Positions 8,525 to 17,813 of a stretch of 64,000 nt of DNA are shown piece after piece. Position 1 is the first letter of the stretch; each line of letters starts with the position of its first letter. Source of the DNA: JANMDN01 sp031376285 (GTDB lineage Bacteria; Actinomycetota; Thermoleophilia; Miltoncostaeales; Miltoncostaeaceae); contig JANMDN010000003.1 in the NCBI GenBank assembly GCA_031376285.1, positions 62,001 through 126,000 of the forward strand, written 5' to 3'. The notes beneath the pieces are model-generated. The model was not told the origin of the DNA, did no database searches, and saw nothing but the letters and a program-made list of their open reading frames with translations. The position numbers and the translations under genes were made by a program.

Positions 8525-9862
8525 ATGAGATCGCGTACGAACGTTTTTAAACCACTGAAGGCCACGCTGCTTGCTGGTGCAGCACTCATCGCGACCGCCG
8601 CAACGGCCGCAGCCGCGCCGTGTGCGCCAGGTACGCAGCCAGCGCCAGGCACCATCGGGCTTGAGTTCATCCTGGACAACTCCACATCGATGGAGAACCC
8701 CACCGACGGTACGGCCCCCAACGACCCGACGCGACTCCGGGTCAAGGCCGCGCAGCTCGGCATCGGGCAGCTCGGAGATGGTGACACCGTCGGCGTCATG
8801 AAATTCTCGGCTGCCGCCGCGACCGTGTTCGCTCCGACCGTGCTGTCACCAGCGAACCGTCAGGGACTCATCGACGGGCTTCCGGCCGGCGTCGGGGCAA
8901 CGGTTCAGGGCACGAACTACGAGGATGCGTTCAACAAGGCCGTGGCCCAGCTGGCCGACATGTGCGCGGCGAGAAAGGCCGTGATCTTCCTCTCTGACGG
9001 CATCCCAACGGTCGGCAATGTCGAGGCGAAGAACTACACCGCACTCGGCGTACCGGTCTACACAATTTCCCTCGGGGTCCAGGCCGCTACCCGGCTCCAG
9101 ACGATGGCGCAGGAGACGACCGGCCAGTACTTCTTCGCTTCTGACGCGACCGTCCTGCAGGACGCGTTCGTGAAGGCCGTCTCCGCCGCGCGCGGCTTCA
9201 ATAGCGCTGGTGCCGTCCTCATCAAGCCAAGCGAGACCAAGGACACCGTCATCGCGGTGCCGGCCGGGACGCTCGAGCTCAGCGCGCTCGTCAGCTGGCC
9301 GCTGAACAGTTTCGCGGTGACGCTTGTGTCGCCGACCGGTCAGGTCATCGACGGGGTCCAGCCACCGCCTGCCGGAGTCGTTCCGAAGATCAGCGGGACT
9401 TCGGCGAGCTTCATCGCCACAAACCCCGCGGTTGGGAACTGGACGCTGCGGGTCGTCGCTGGTGCAGCGAACCCGCAGCCGACGAGTGTCAGCATCGTTG
9501 TCAGCCTCAAGAACGCCGCCGGCGTCGTCGTCAACCCGACGGTGACGATCCCGACCGCAACACCGCCGGCCCCACCAACCCAGGTGCTTTCCAAGCTCAG
9601 GGCCACCAAGAAGCTCCTCACTCGAGGCAAGGCGTTTTCCTTCTCCTTCAACCTCACCCTCCCAGGGAAGGTTCAGGTCCTCTTCGCGAAGGCCGGTGCG
9701 AAGGGCGGGGCGCGATCGCTCAAGGTCTCTGGCAAGACCGGCACCAACAAGGTGACGATTCCCGTCAGGTTCCTCGGCGCGACCCTCAAGCGTGGGACCT
9801 ACCGCATCACCGTGAAGCCCCAAGCCACGGCCGCCCAGAAACTGACCGTGAGTCTGCGCTAG
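8525..9862 (+). CDS. Secreted von Willebrand factor type A domain protein
   Basis: The first ~31 residues form a signal peptide ending in an Ala-rich stretch, so the protein is exported. A VWA domain follows with a complete metal-ion-dependent adhesion site: DNSTS (Asp51), the GTNYEDA threonine and LSDG. After residue ~220 come a beta-rich region and a Pro-rich linker, then a Lys/Gly-rich beta domain (KLRATKKLLTRGKAF onward) of a type common at the C-termini of actinobacterial secreted proteins. A strong AAGGAGG lies upstream of the ATG. It stands alone between two terminators. Ligand binding or adhesion is the likely role; the partner is unknown. Confidence 0.85.
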   Translation: MRSRTNVFKPLKATLLAGAALIATAATAAAAPCAPGTQPAPGTIGLEFILDNSTSMENPTDGTAPNDPTRLRVKAAQLGIGQLGDGDTVGVMKFSAAAATVFAPTVLSPANRQGLIDGLPAGVGATVQGTNYEDAFNKAVAQLADMCAARKAVIFLSDGIPTVGNVEAKNYTALGVPVYTISLGVQAATRLQTMAQETTGQYFFASDATVLQDAFVKAVSAARGFNSAGAVLIKPSETKDTVIAVPAGTLELSALVSWPLNSFAVTLVSPTGQVIDGVQPPPAGVVPKISGTSASFIATNPAVGNWTLRVVAGAANPQPTSVSIVVSLKNAAGVVVNPTVTIPTATPPAPPTQVLSKLRATKKLLTRGKAFSFSFNLTLPGKVQVLFAKAGAKGGARSLKVSGKTGTNKVTIPVRFLGATLKRGTYRITVKPQATAAQKLTVSLR

Positions 9863-9880
9863 CGGAGCGCCTCGCGACAC

Positions 9881-9910
9881 ACCGGAGGGTTGCAGCGCCA
9901 GCCCTCCGGT
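9881..9910. terminator. Bidirectional terminator hairpin
   Basis: Positions 9881-9889 (ACCGGAGGG) pair perfectly with 9902-9910 around a 12-nt loop. The hairpin lies between the convergent VWA and glycosyltransferase genes and may end both transcripts. Confidence 0.6.
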
Positions 9911-9929
9911 GAGCGCAACACGGTGTGCC

Positions 9930-10937
9930 TCATGAACGCGTCGCCGCAATCCGCTTCAGCACGGCTGCGGGAAGCGGAGCGGACGCGAGCAGCCGAAGTG
10001 CGGCGATGCTCGGGCGAGCGCGAATTGACCGCAGCGCGCACCGTGCGATACGCCAGTGCGATCCCGCCCGAAGCGCCGCGCGGGCGCTTCCCAAGTTCGC
10101 GCTCGCGAGTGCCTTTGCGCGCTGAGCCCGCGCGACCCGGCGTGCCTCGGTGGGCACTGTCGACGAGCGAAGAAAGCGATCAAGGACGATCGCCCGAGAC
10201 TCCGGCAGTCGGACGTTGTACTCCGACTCGCTCCTCGTCACCGAGTCCGGATTCTCGCGCCAAAAGTAGTGCGGCGACGGGAGGATATGCGGCCTACCGC
10301 CCGAGGCGATGACCTTCAACCAGATCTCGAAGTCTTCGTGAATTGCCAGATCGGTCGAGTAGCCGCCGGTCACTTCGAAGAGGGAGCGCCGCATCGTGGC
10401 CCCGTGGTAGGCGAATGGGTGCGTGAGAAACTCAGCAAGGCAGTGCGGGGTATCCCACCACGGCTCGAACTGCCCAAGCGCGGGCTCGGCGACCCCACCG
10501 TGATCACCTGGGCGCTCGTCGAAGCGCTCCATAAGGCATCCGACGATGCCAACACCCGGTTGTGACGCGAGGATGCTGGCCGTTCGCTCAAGGAAGTCCG
10601 GCGCCAAGACATCGTCGCTATCGATGAACGAGAGCAGGGGAGCGCGCGACTGCGCCGCGCCGACGTTTCGCGCGGCGCTTGCGCCAGCATTCGCCTGACG
10701 TATCAACGTGATCCGCTCGTCACGAAGCAGCGGCGCAACAACCTCGGCGAGCCCGTCCGGCGACCCGTCGTCAACGACGATCAGCTCCCAGTCGGTAAGC
10801 GTCTGCGCGCGAACCGATTCGATCGCCTCGCCAATCCAGGCACGGGTTCCATGGGCAGGCATGATGAGGCTAAATGCGGGGGCTATCTCATCCTCCCTCA
10901 GGCGTGCGCGAGGTGTACGCACAACCTCGGCCAGCAT
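9930..10937 (-). CDS. Family 2 glycosyltransferase
   Basis: The 335-residue protein has a GT-A fold N-terminal domain: FSLIMPAHG strand, ELIVVDDGSPDG, NAGASAARNVG and the metal-binding SFIDSDD. A second part with HEDFEIWLK matches the catalytic-base region of GT2 enzymes. It should transfer a sugar from a nucleotide donor, probably to a lipid-linked or surface glycan. The C-terminal ~90 residues are Ala/Arg-rich. It lies apart from the main EPS locus and is read alone; the acceptor cannot be told from sequence. Confidence 0.88.
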   Translation of the reverse strand: MLAEVVRTPRARLREDEIAPAFSLIMPAHGTRAWIGEAIESVRAQTLTDWELIVVDDGSPDGLAEVVAPLLRDERITLIRQANAGASAARNVGAAQSRAPLLSFIDSDDVLAPDFLERTASILASQPGVGIVGCLMERFDERPGDHGGVAEPALGQFEPWWDTPHCLAEFLTHPFAYHGATMRRSLFEVTGGYSTDLAIHEDFEIWLKVIASGGRPHILPSPHYFWRENPDSVTRSESEYNVRLPESRAIVLDRFLRSSTVPTEARRVARAQRAKALASANLGSARAALRAGSHWRIARCALRSIRARPSIAALRLLASAPLPAAVLKRIAATRS

Positions 10938-11191
10938 GCCACACTCGCGCCAAACTCGACTGCTGGACTATCAGGTTGCGGTAAGAGTGTTGTGGCGATC
11001 ACCCGTCGGCCGGACGAGATGCGGATTCCGCGTCGACGACGTCCGCCCCCACCCGCGACACCGACGCCACCGGAGATCCGGGTCAGTTGACGTACCCAAT
11101 CGCCCGGCCGCAGCGGTGTTGCGGGGGTTAGGATGCGCCCCAGCCCACGGTTTGGGTGAATGCAAGCAGACGACGATAGAGGGGCGAACGC

Positions 11192-12340
11192 TTGGATCTC
11201 TTCGAGTATCAGGGCAAACAGCTCTTTGCGGGACACGGTATCCCCGTATCAGCTGGCGAGGAAGCGACGACCCCGGAGCAGGCGCGCAGCGCCGCCGAGC
11301 GGATCGGTGGCCAGGTCGTCGTAAAGGCGCAGGTGCTCATCGGTGGGCGAGGAAAGGCCGGCGGCATCAAGCTCGCCTCGACCCCCGCAGAAGCCGAGGA
11401 GCACGCGAAGAACATCCTGGGGCTCGACATCGGCGGCCACATCGTTCGCCGCCTCTGGGTGGAGAGCGCCTCGGACATCGAGAAGGAGTACTACGCCTCG
11501 ATCACCTTCGACCGCGGCGAAAAGAAGCCGCTGGTGATGCTCTCCGCTGAGGGTGGCATGGACATCGAAGAGGTTGCGGTGAACCGGCCCGAGGCGCTCG
11601 CCCGCCTCCACGTCGACCCGCTGACCGGCTTCCAGGCCCACCATGCGCGTTGGCTGGCCTTTCACGCCAACATCGACGCCCCCGCGATCGCCGGTGTCGT
11701 CGACATCCTCTGCAAGCTCTACGCGGCGTTTGTCGACCTCGACGCAACGCTCATGGAGATCAACCCGCTGATCCTCACGACCGACGGCGAGGTCAAGGCA
11801 CTCGACGCGAAGGTCACAATCGACGGGAACGCGCTCTACCGCCACCCGGACATCGCTGCGATGCAAGAGGCAACGACCGACGATCCGCAAGAGCGGATGG
11901 CCCAGGAGCGTGGCGTGACCTACGTCAAGCTCGACGGCGACGTCGGGATCCTCGGTAACGGCGCGGGGCTCGTGATGAGCACGCTCGACGTCGTCGCCCT
12001 CGCCGGGGGACGGCCCGCCAACTTCCTCGACGCCGGTGGTGGGTCGAAGGCCGATGACGTCGTCACCGCGCTCGAGGTGCTGCTGTCTGATGCCAAGGTG
12101 AAGGTGCTCCTCGTCAATATCTTCGGGGGCATCACGCGCTGCGACGAGGTCGCCGAAGGGCTCCTGACGGCGCTCGATCGGCTCGGCGCAACACTCCCGA
12201 TCGTCGTTCGCCTCGATGGCACGAACGAGGATGAGGGCCGCCGCATCATCGCGGAGCGCGCTCCGAAGAACGTCGTTGTCGAAGCCACGATGCTGTCGGC
12301 CGCCGAGCGCGCCGTCGCCCTCGCGAAGGAGGCCGCATAG
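11192..12340 (+). CDS. sucC: Succinate-CoA ligase beta subunit
   Basis: With SucD this enzyme interconverts succinyl-CoA and succinate with ADP or GDP phosphorylation in the TCA cycle. The 382-residue protein starts MDLFEYQGKQLF and has an ATP-grasp domain (VVKAQVLIGGRGKAGG) and the C-terminal ligase domain (NIFGGITRCDEVAEG). The TTG start at 11192 follows AGAGGGG and fits the family N-terminus. The 254 bp upstream show a possible -10 box (TAGGAT, 11129-11134) but no other gene. sucD starts on the last base of its stop codon. Confidence 0.96.
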   Translation: MDLFEYQGKQLFAGHGIPVSAGEEATTPEQARSAAERIGGQVVVKAQVLIGGRGKAGGIKLASTPAEAEEHAKNILGLDIGGHIVRRLWVESASDIEKEYYASITFDRGEKKPLVMLSAEGGMDIEEVAVNRPEALARLHVDPLTGFQAHHARWLAFHANIDAPAIAGVVDILCKLYAAFVDLDATLMEINPLILTTDGEVKALDAKVTIDGNALYRHPDIAAMQEATTDDPQERMAQERGVTYVKLDGDVGILGNGAGLVMSTLDVVALAGGRPANFLDAGGGSKADDVVTALEVLLSDAKVKVLLVNIFGGITRCDEVAEGLLTALDRLGATLPIVVRLDGTNEDEGRRIIAERAPKNVVVEATMLSAAERAVALAKEAA

Positions 12341-13212
12341 TGTCAATCCTGGTTGATCAGAACACACGTCTCGTGGTGCAGGGCATCACCGGGCGTGAGG
12401 GCGCCTTCCACGCGACACGAAACCGCGCCTACGGCACAAACGTCGTCGGCGGCGTCACACCCGGAAAAGCTGGACAGGACGTCGAGGGCATTCCGGTCTT
12501 CAACACCGTGCGCGATGCCGTGGAGGAAACCCAGGCGAACACCGCCATGGTTTTCGTGCCCCCGCGCTTTGCCGCTGATGCCATCTACGAGGCAATGGAC
12601 AGTGGTGTCCAACTCATCATCACCGTGACTGAGGGCATCCCCGCCCAGGACATGATGCGGATCTACACGCACCTCAAGCGCGGTGGCCAGACCCTCGTCG
12701 GGCCGAACTGCCCGGGCATCATCAGCCCCGGCAAGGCGACGGTCGGGATTATGCCGACGCAGGTGTTCAGCCCTGGCCGGGTTGGGCTCGTCAGCCGTTC
12801 CGGGACCCTGACCTACCAAATCTCGAAGGAGCTGGCACTCCACGGGATCGGACAGTCGAGTGTCGTCGGGATCGGCGGCGACCCGGTTGTCGGTAGCTCG
12901 TTCATCGACATCCTCGGTCACTTCGAGGCGGACCCCGAAACCGACCTCGTGGTCATGGTTGGCGAGATCGGCGGCGACGAAGAGGAGAAGGCGGCCGAGT
13001 TCATCGCGGCCAACATGACGACGCCCGTGGTCGCCTACATCGCCGGTTTCCAGGCCCCACCTGGCAAGCAGATGGGCCACGCCGGGGCGATCATCACGGG
13101 CTCCTCCGGGACCGCCCAGGCCAAGAAGGAAGCCCTCGAGGCCAAGGGCATCCGGGTGGGAACGAGCCCATCTGAGGTGGCCGACCTCGTCAAGGCGCAG
13201 CTCGGCACGTAG
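12340..13212 (+). CDS. sucD: Succinate-CoA ligase alpha subunit
   Basis: The 290-residue alpha subunit binds CoA through its N-terminal Rossmann domain (VVQGITGREGAFH) and carries the phosphorylated active-site histidine, His247, in GHAGAIITG. The GTG start shares one base with the sucC stop, so the pair is translationally coupled. A strong hairpin follows at 13227-13258. Confidence 0.96.
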   Translation: MSILVDQNTRLVVQGITGREGAFHATRNRAYGTNVVGGVTPGKAGQDVEGIPVFNTVRDAVEETQANTAMVFVPPRFAADAIYEAMDSGVQLIITVTEGIPAQDMMRIYTHLKRGGQTLVGPNCPGIISPGKATVGIMPTQVFSPGRVGLVSRSGTLTYQISKELALHGIGQSSVVGIGGDPVVGSSFIDILGHFEADPETDLVVMVGEIGGDEEEKAAEFIAANMTTPVVAYIAGFQAPPGKQMGHAGAIITGSSGTAQAKKEALEAKGIRVGTSPSEVADLVKAQLGT

Positions 13213-13226
13213 CGGATCCGATGGTG

Positions 13227-13258
13227 CGGGGTCGGCGTGGGTGTCCACGCCGACCCCG
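13227..13258. terminator. Terminator hairpin after sucCD
   Basis: A perfect 14-bp stem (13227-13240 with 13245-13258) with a GTGT loop lies between sucD and the convergent ATPase gene. There is no T-tract, so termination efficiency is uncertain; it may serve both strands. Confidence 0.65.
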
Positions 13259-13280
13259 AATCCGCTCGGCCGCTGTCAGC

Positions 13281-14511
13281 TCAGGGGGTTGACCAGAGCG
13301 TCGCGATTGGCGCGGCGCTGATCCGCTCGCCGAGGTTGAACAATCGGGGGCCGGTATGGAAGACCACCCCGGCGAGGAAGCGCTCGCCGAGCTGGTCGCG
13401 CAACCAGACCAGATGACGGGCGTCATGGGCCGTGACCGCGCCGGCGGCCTTGACTTCAATTGCGAGGATGCGCCCGCCCGCGAACTCGACGACGAGGTCG
13501 ACCTCTCGACCATCGCGCGTACGAAGGTGATGCGGCCGAGGCCGTTCGGGATGAAGTGCCAGCTCAGGTCTGAGCTGCGAGGCAACAAACGTTTCGAGTA
13601 AGCGGCCGAGGAGGTCCCCGTCGCGCATGACCGCGCCCGCGTCGACACCAATCGAGGTGGCCATGACCCCGCAGTCGGTGATGTAGCGCTTGGGGCTCGT
13701 CGTGAGACGCTTCAGTCGATTGGTCCACCACGCTGGGACGGCTTCGGCCAGCATGAGGTCGCCGAGCAGTCGGTCATACGCTGATGCGGTGTCGCGCGCG
13801 ATGCCTGCGGCGTCGTAGAGCGTGCGATCCTGAGGAATACCGGCAGAGTTCAGTGCGAGCACATCGAAGTAGCGGCGCAGTCGAACGGGGTCGCGATCGG
13901 AAAGCTCGGCCGCATCCTGGGAGACGGCGAGGTCGAGGTAGCTTCGAAGCCAACGTTGCCGCTGCGTTGGCGAGTCCCGAAACGCCGCCTGCGGAAACCC
14001 GCTACGCAGCGCCAGTTCCACGTAGCCCCGCAGATCGGGCGGATCCGTCGGCGAGAGGACCTCGTCCCCGAGGACTCGTTCGACGAACCAGGATCGGTCC
14101 AGGCTCCCGAGCTGCTCACGAACCGTAAGCCCGAACATCGGTATCTCGATGAGCCGCCCCGTACCGGGCAAGGTCTGCGGCTCGCGACGCGCGCGTGCCG
14201 CTCCCGCGACGATATAGCGGCCCGGATGGGGGTCGAGGTCCACGGCGCGCTTGACGGCGCCGAGCACCTCCGGTGCGAGCTGCCACTCGTCAATGAGCAC
14301 CGGCTCGGACAAGCCGCGCAGTAGCGCGTCGGGATCGGCGCGTGCGACCTCCGCCTCGATTGACCGATCCAGGCGGACCACAGACCCAGCAAACCGGAGG
14401 GCTGTGGTCGTCTTGCCGATCGATCGAGGCCCGGTCAGGAAGAGCGCCCGGGAACGACCCGAGAAGGTCGGCAATCACATCGTCGGCAAGACGCTTACGA
14501 TACCGTTCCAC
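13281..14511 (-). pseudogene. AAA ATPase with DUF4143-type C-terminus, frameshifted near the N-terminus
   Basis: The long frame (13281-14474) holds a P-loop (GPRSIGKTTT), a Walker B-like PVLIDEWQ and a C-terminal nuclease-like domain (GREVDLVVEFAG, AIEVKA), the architecture of AAA_14/DUF4143 proteins of unknown function. The natural N-terminus (VERYRKRLADDVIADLLGSF) lies in another frame starting with GTG at 14511. The frames join at about 14445-14450, in a run reading GCGCCCGG on the plus strand. One added base would restore a continuous protein of ~410 residues. This is a real single-base deletion or an assembly error. Such genes are often sporadically distributed. Confidence 0.65.
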
Positions 14512-14643
14512 GCAGGTACAACAGTGTCATCGCGAGTCTGATGCTAGTCATACCGCGTATTTGTCATTGGCGTTATCGCGGATACCTGCCCAGCGTTTGA
14601 GGATGCGACCTGGCGTGGCCTCGCGCAGAATGTCCTACGAGGC

Positions 14644-14928
14644 TCAGCTGGCGAGGAGTGCCTCGCGGACCCGGTCGGGCGTTACACCCAGGCCCGCCAG
14701 GATCTGCGCGGCGACGCCATCGTCGCTCACGATCCCGATCAGGATGTGCTCGGGGCCGATCTGTTTGTCCCCCACGTGCCTGGCCTCAGCGAGGGCCCCG
14801 CCGAGCACCCGGCGGGCCGCAGGTAGTGAAGGGGCGTCGACCGGTGGGCTCTGGGACGCCTGAGCCAAGGCACTCGCGTACGGCCACGGCAACCGCTTCG
14901 CACTCGACGCCGAGCCTCGCCTGCGCAC
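14644..14928 (-). CDS. Clp N-terminal-domain protein, probably a fragment
   Basis: The last ~45 residues match the Clp_N repeat of ClpA/ClpC chaperones and related small proteins (ALAEARHVGDKQIGPEHILI, then LGVTPDRVREAL). The first ~45 residues are Ser/Pro/Ala-rich and not recognisable. Just upstream another minus-strand frame (about 14971-14790) reads LVISLARGG and LGVECEAVAVAVREC, which may be the end of a first Clp_N repeat. A frameshifted two-repeat gene is therefore possible. No ClpC-like ATPase is nearby and its role is unknown. Confidence 0.5.
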   Translation of the reverse strand: MRRRGSASSAKRLPWPYASALAQASQSPPVDAPSLPAARRVLGGALAEARHVGDKQIGPEHILIGIVSDDGVAAQILAGLGVTPDRVREALLAS

Positions 14929-15088
14929 CGCTGACCTTCGACTGCGAACCGCCCCTTGCCAGGCTGATCACCAGATGCTTGGTGTGTTGGCGCAGAACAT
15001 CGTCGAGCCTGCTTCAGGCGCGGTTCCCGAGGAACTGAGAAGCGATCGGTGGCGGCAGCGATCGACGCCAATCGGGCATCCTTTACCA

Positions 15089-15751
15089 ATGCTCTCGCTG
15101 CATCTCCCCATCCCAGAGGACCGGCCGCTTCGGGCCCTCTTCATCGGGTGCCACTCCGACGACATCGAGATTGGTTGCGGTGGACTGGTGCTCGATCTGG
15201 TCCGGCGCCGTCCCGACACGGTCGTGACCTGGGCGGTGCTCTCGGCCATCGGCTCCCGCGAGAACGAGGCCCGTGCGAGCGCCGAAGGCTTCCTCGACGG
15301 ACTGGAGACCCCCCCGAGCATCGTCCTCGGCGACTTCCGCGACGGCTTCATGCCCCACGACGCCGCGCTCGTGAAGGGTTTCTTCGAGGATTCGCTCAAG
15401 CCCTTTGGGCCCGACCTCGTCCTCACCCACCAGCGAAACGACCTGCACCAGGATCACCGCTTCGCGTGCGAGCTGACCTGGAATACGTTCCGCGATCAGG
15501 TCGTGCTCGAATACGAGATCCCGAAATGGGATGGCGACCTCGGGCGACCGAACGCCTACGTGGCACTCTCCGAGGAGACGCTCGAGCGAAAGATCGCACT
15601 CCTGATGACCCATTTCGCGACGCAGCGGTCAAAGGACTGGTTCACGCCCGACCTCTTCCGGGCCATCCCCCGCATTCGCGGAATGGAGTCACGCGCCCCG
15701 GACGGCTTCGCGGAGGCCTTCTACGCTCCCAAGCTCGGTCTCACGATCTGA
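15089..15751 (+). CDS. PIG-L / LmbE family deacetylase
   Basis: The 220-residue protein has the zinc-binding signature His22-Ser-Asp24-Asp25 (CHSDDIEIGCGG) and a second metal motif near HQDHR. Members remove N-acetyl groups from GlcNAc-containing small molecules or lipid-linked sugars. The ATG at 15089 is chosen because the fold begins soon after it; the open frame continues upstream to 14975 without similarity. It is convergent with the GT2-methyltransferase gene at the edge of the EPS locus, so a deacetylated amino sugar in the polymer is plausible. Confidence 0.85.
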   Translation: MLSLHLPIPEDRPLRALFIGCHSDDIEIGCGGLVLDLVRRRPDTVVTWAVLSAIGSRENEARASAEGFLDGLETPPSIVLGDFRDGFMPHDAALVKGFFEDSLKPFGPDLVLTHQRNDLHQDHRFACELTWNTFRDQVVLEYEIPKWDGDLGRPNAYVALSEETLERKIALLMTHFATQRSKDWFTPDLFRAIPRIRGMESRAPDGFAEAFYAPKLGLTI

Positions 15752-15773
15752 GGCAGGCAGGCCCGAGGCCGCG

Positions 15774-17801
15774 CTACGAGGTGCGCTGGCCGACGATCCG
15801 GATGCCGAAGAAGGGACGCACGAGGGGACCCTCGGCGATCCGCGTTCGGACGTGAGCCGGCAGCAGCGCAAGGGCGCGCTCGATCGCTCCGACGAGCGCG
15901 ACCGGAACCTCAATCAGGCGACCCTTGGCGCCCACCAAGCACGTCACGCGATCGAACCCGGCCCGGAGGAAGAGTCGCTTGAGCTCAAGGGTGGTGTACT
16001 CGCGAAGGTGAAAACCGGTCGCCTCGTGTCCGAACCCACGTGACACGTCGTGGGGTCCGTTGTAGCGGTGTGGGGTGACGCACAGATACCGGCCACCCGG
16101 CGCGATCGCCGCGGCGATCTGGCCGAGTTGCGCGAGTGCATCGTCCGGGTGAAGGTGCTCCATGAGCTGGTTGGAGTAGGCGAGGTCGATACTCCGTGGC
16201 GACACCGGCACGGTCTGGCCGTCGGAGATCACGACGGTGACGTTCGCCACGCCAGCGGCCGGCGCGGTAATCGTCGGTGAGACGTCGAGCGCGTAGGTGT
16301 GCTTCAGCTTGGGCGCGAGGGCGATCGAGAGGGAACAATCGCCCGCGCCGACCTCCAGGAACGTCATCTTAGGGCCGATGAACCGTTCAATCGCGGGAAG
16401 TTGGCTGGCCACCTGACGCGCCTTGACCGCCGGGGTCGAGGTCTTGATGAGCTGCGGGTGGTCGGGCACCCGGCGGAAGATCTCCTCGTACACCTCACCG
16501 TAAAGGCTCAGCCGCTCATGAGCGCTCGCGTGCCGCAGTCGGTCGGCCAGTTCGCGCTCGACCAAGTAGTGCGCCAGAATCCGGTCGGGGGTGCGCGTAT
16601 CACCCGCAAACGAGCGACCATTCCACTTCACGTCGCCCGCTGACGGCGTGACGGCCGGCCGGGCCATCGCGATTTCGCGACGGGACTGTGGTCGCGGGAG
16701 ACGGAAACCGTTTCGGGCGCGGAGCACGTGAATACGAGCAAGGATGCCTGGCGCGACGCGCAGGGCCGCGAGGACCGCACGACTGCGCAGGCTCGGACGG
16801 AGTCGAACGACCTCCTCGGCGAGTGAGCGCGCGAGTGCGGTGTCGGACTTCGCGAGGGCCACGCGCGCCCGCCGACGGGCGAACATCGCCCGGTAGAAGT
16901 CGAGGCCCTCATCGGTGGCGACCCGCTGGCGAGGAGTCAAGGCGAGCTCTGCCCGGGCGATCTCGAGCGTTCGAAGAACGGAATCCTCGAACCGCACAAC
17001 CTTGTCCTCTCCGCGCGAGGTTGAGTCGGCACGGATGCGGTAGATCGCAAGCGGCGCGTCGATCACCGAAAAACCCCAACCGGCAGCCGCCAGACGAATC
17101 CACATGTCCCAGTCCTCGACACCCGGCACTCGGTCGGAAAAGCCACCGACATCCTCGAATGCCTCGGCCCGAATCGTGCCTCCCGCGTAGAGGAAGTTCT
17201 CGCGAAGGATCATCTCCAGGTGACGTGACCGGTCGCTGAGGTCTGGGGTGCTACGCCCCGAATGTTCGAGCATGTTCTTCTCGGCAAATACCCCCGCACC
17301 GTCGAAGTAGACGCGGGCGTCGCAGGAGACCGCCCCGACCGTCGGATCGAGGTCGAGAATCGACGCCATGCGCTCGAGGTAGCTCGGAAGGAGGCGATCG
17401 TCGCTATCGAGGCAGACCAGGTAGCGCCCCGATGCCGCGGCGGCGGCCGCGTTGCGTCCTCCGGAGATCCCACCGTTTTCCTGCCGAATCAGGATCACCC
17501 GAGGGTCGTCCGTGTAGCGCGCGACGATCTCGGCCATCTCGTCGGAGTTGCCGTTGTCGACGACGATCAACTGCCAGTCTCCGCGCGATTGATCGAGGAC
17601 CGACTGAATCGTCTCGGCGACGTAGCGCTCGGTTTCAAATGCCGAGACCAGGATGCTGAAGGTCGGTCGGCTCACGGGACGCGAACCCGACCGATGCGCG
17701 CGGTGTTCCCCGATGATGCCCTCGACGGGACGTGGGTCAAGCGCGACCGTCGCTGTGACGTCCCGCTGCATGGACACCGAACCGTGATCGACGCAGTCCA
17801 C
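15774..17801 (-). CDS. Fusion of family 2 glycosyltransferase and SAM-dependent methyltransferase
   Basis: The N-terminal domain (about residues 45-300) is a GT-A glycosyltransferase: FSILVSAFE, WQLIVVDNGNSDE, NGGISGGRNAA, CLDSDD and GVEDWDMWIRL. After a helical linker, residues ~465-620 form a class I methyltransferase (FLEVGAGDCSLSIA, then YSNQLMEHLHPDD and APGGRYLCVTPH). One polypeptide may therefore both add a sugar and methylate it or the chain end, as in some chain-terminating polysaccharide enzymes; this is inference. The GTG start at 17801 leaves 12 bp to the upstream dehydrogenase gene, but GTG at 17675 lies closer to the domain and is also possible. Confidence 0.88.
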   Translation of the reverse strand: MDCVDHGSVSMQRDVTATVALDPRPVEGIIGEHRAHRSGSRPVSRPTFSILVSAFETERYVAETIQSVLDQSRGDWQLIVVDNGNSDEMAEIVARYTDDPRVILIRQENGGISGGRNAAAAAASGRYLVCLDSDDRLLPSYLERMASILDLDPTVGAVSCDARVYFDGAGVFAEKNMLEHSGRSTPDLSDRSRHLEMILRENFLYAGGTIRAEAFEDVGGFSDRVPGVEDWDMWIRLAAAGWGFSVIDAPLAIYRIRADSTSRGEDKVVRFEDSVLRTLEIARAELALTPRQRVATDEGLDFYRAMFARRRARVALAKSDTALARSLAEEVVRLRPSLRSRAVLAALRVAPGILARIHVLRARNGFRLPRPQSRREIAMARPAVTPSAGDVKWNGRSFAGDTRTPDRILAHYLVERELADRLRHASAHERLSLYGEVYEEIFRRVPDHPQLIKTSTPAVKARQVASQLPAIERFIGPKMTFLEVGAGDCSLSIALAPKLKHTYALDVSPTITAPAAGVANVTVVISDGQTVPVSPRSIDLAYSNQLMEHLHPDDALAQLGQIAAAIAPGGRYLCVTPHRYNGPHDVSRGFGHEATGFHLREYTTLELKRLFLRAGFDRVTCLVGAKGRLIEVPVALVGAIERALALLPAHVRTRIAEGPLVRPFFGIRIVGQRTS

Positions 17802-17813
17802 GGACGCGCTGAC

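Noticed and set aside
10708..11550. Plus-strand frame spanning the gap before sucC
   Set aside because: It overlaps both the GT2 gene and sucC in other frames and has no recognisable domain.
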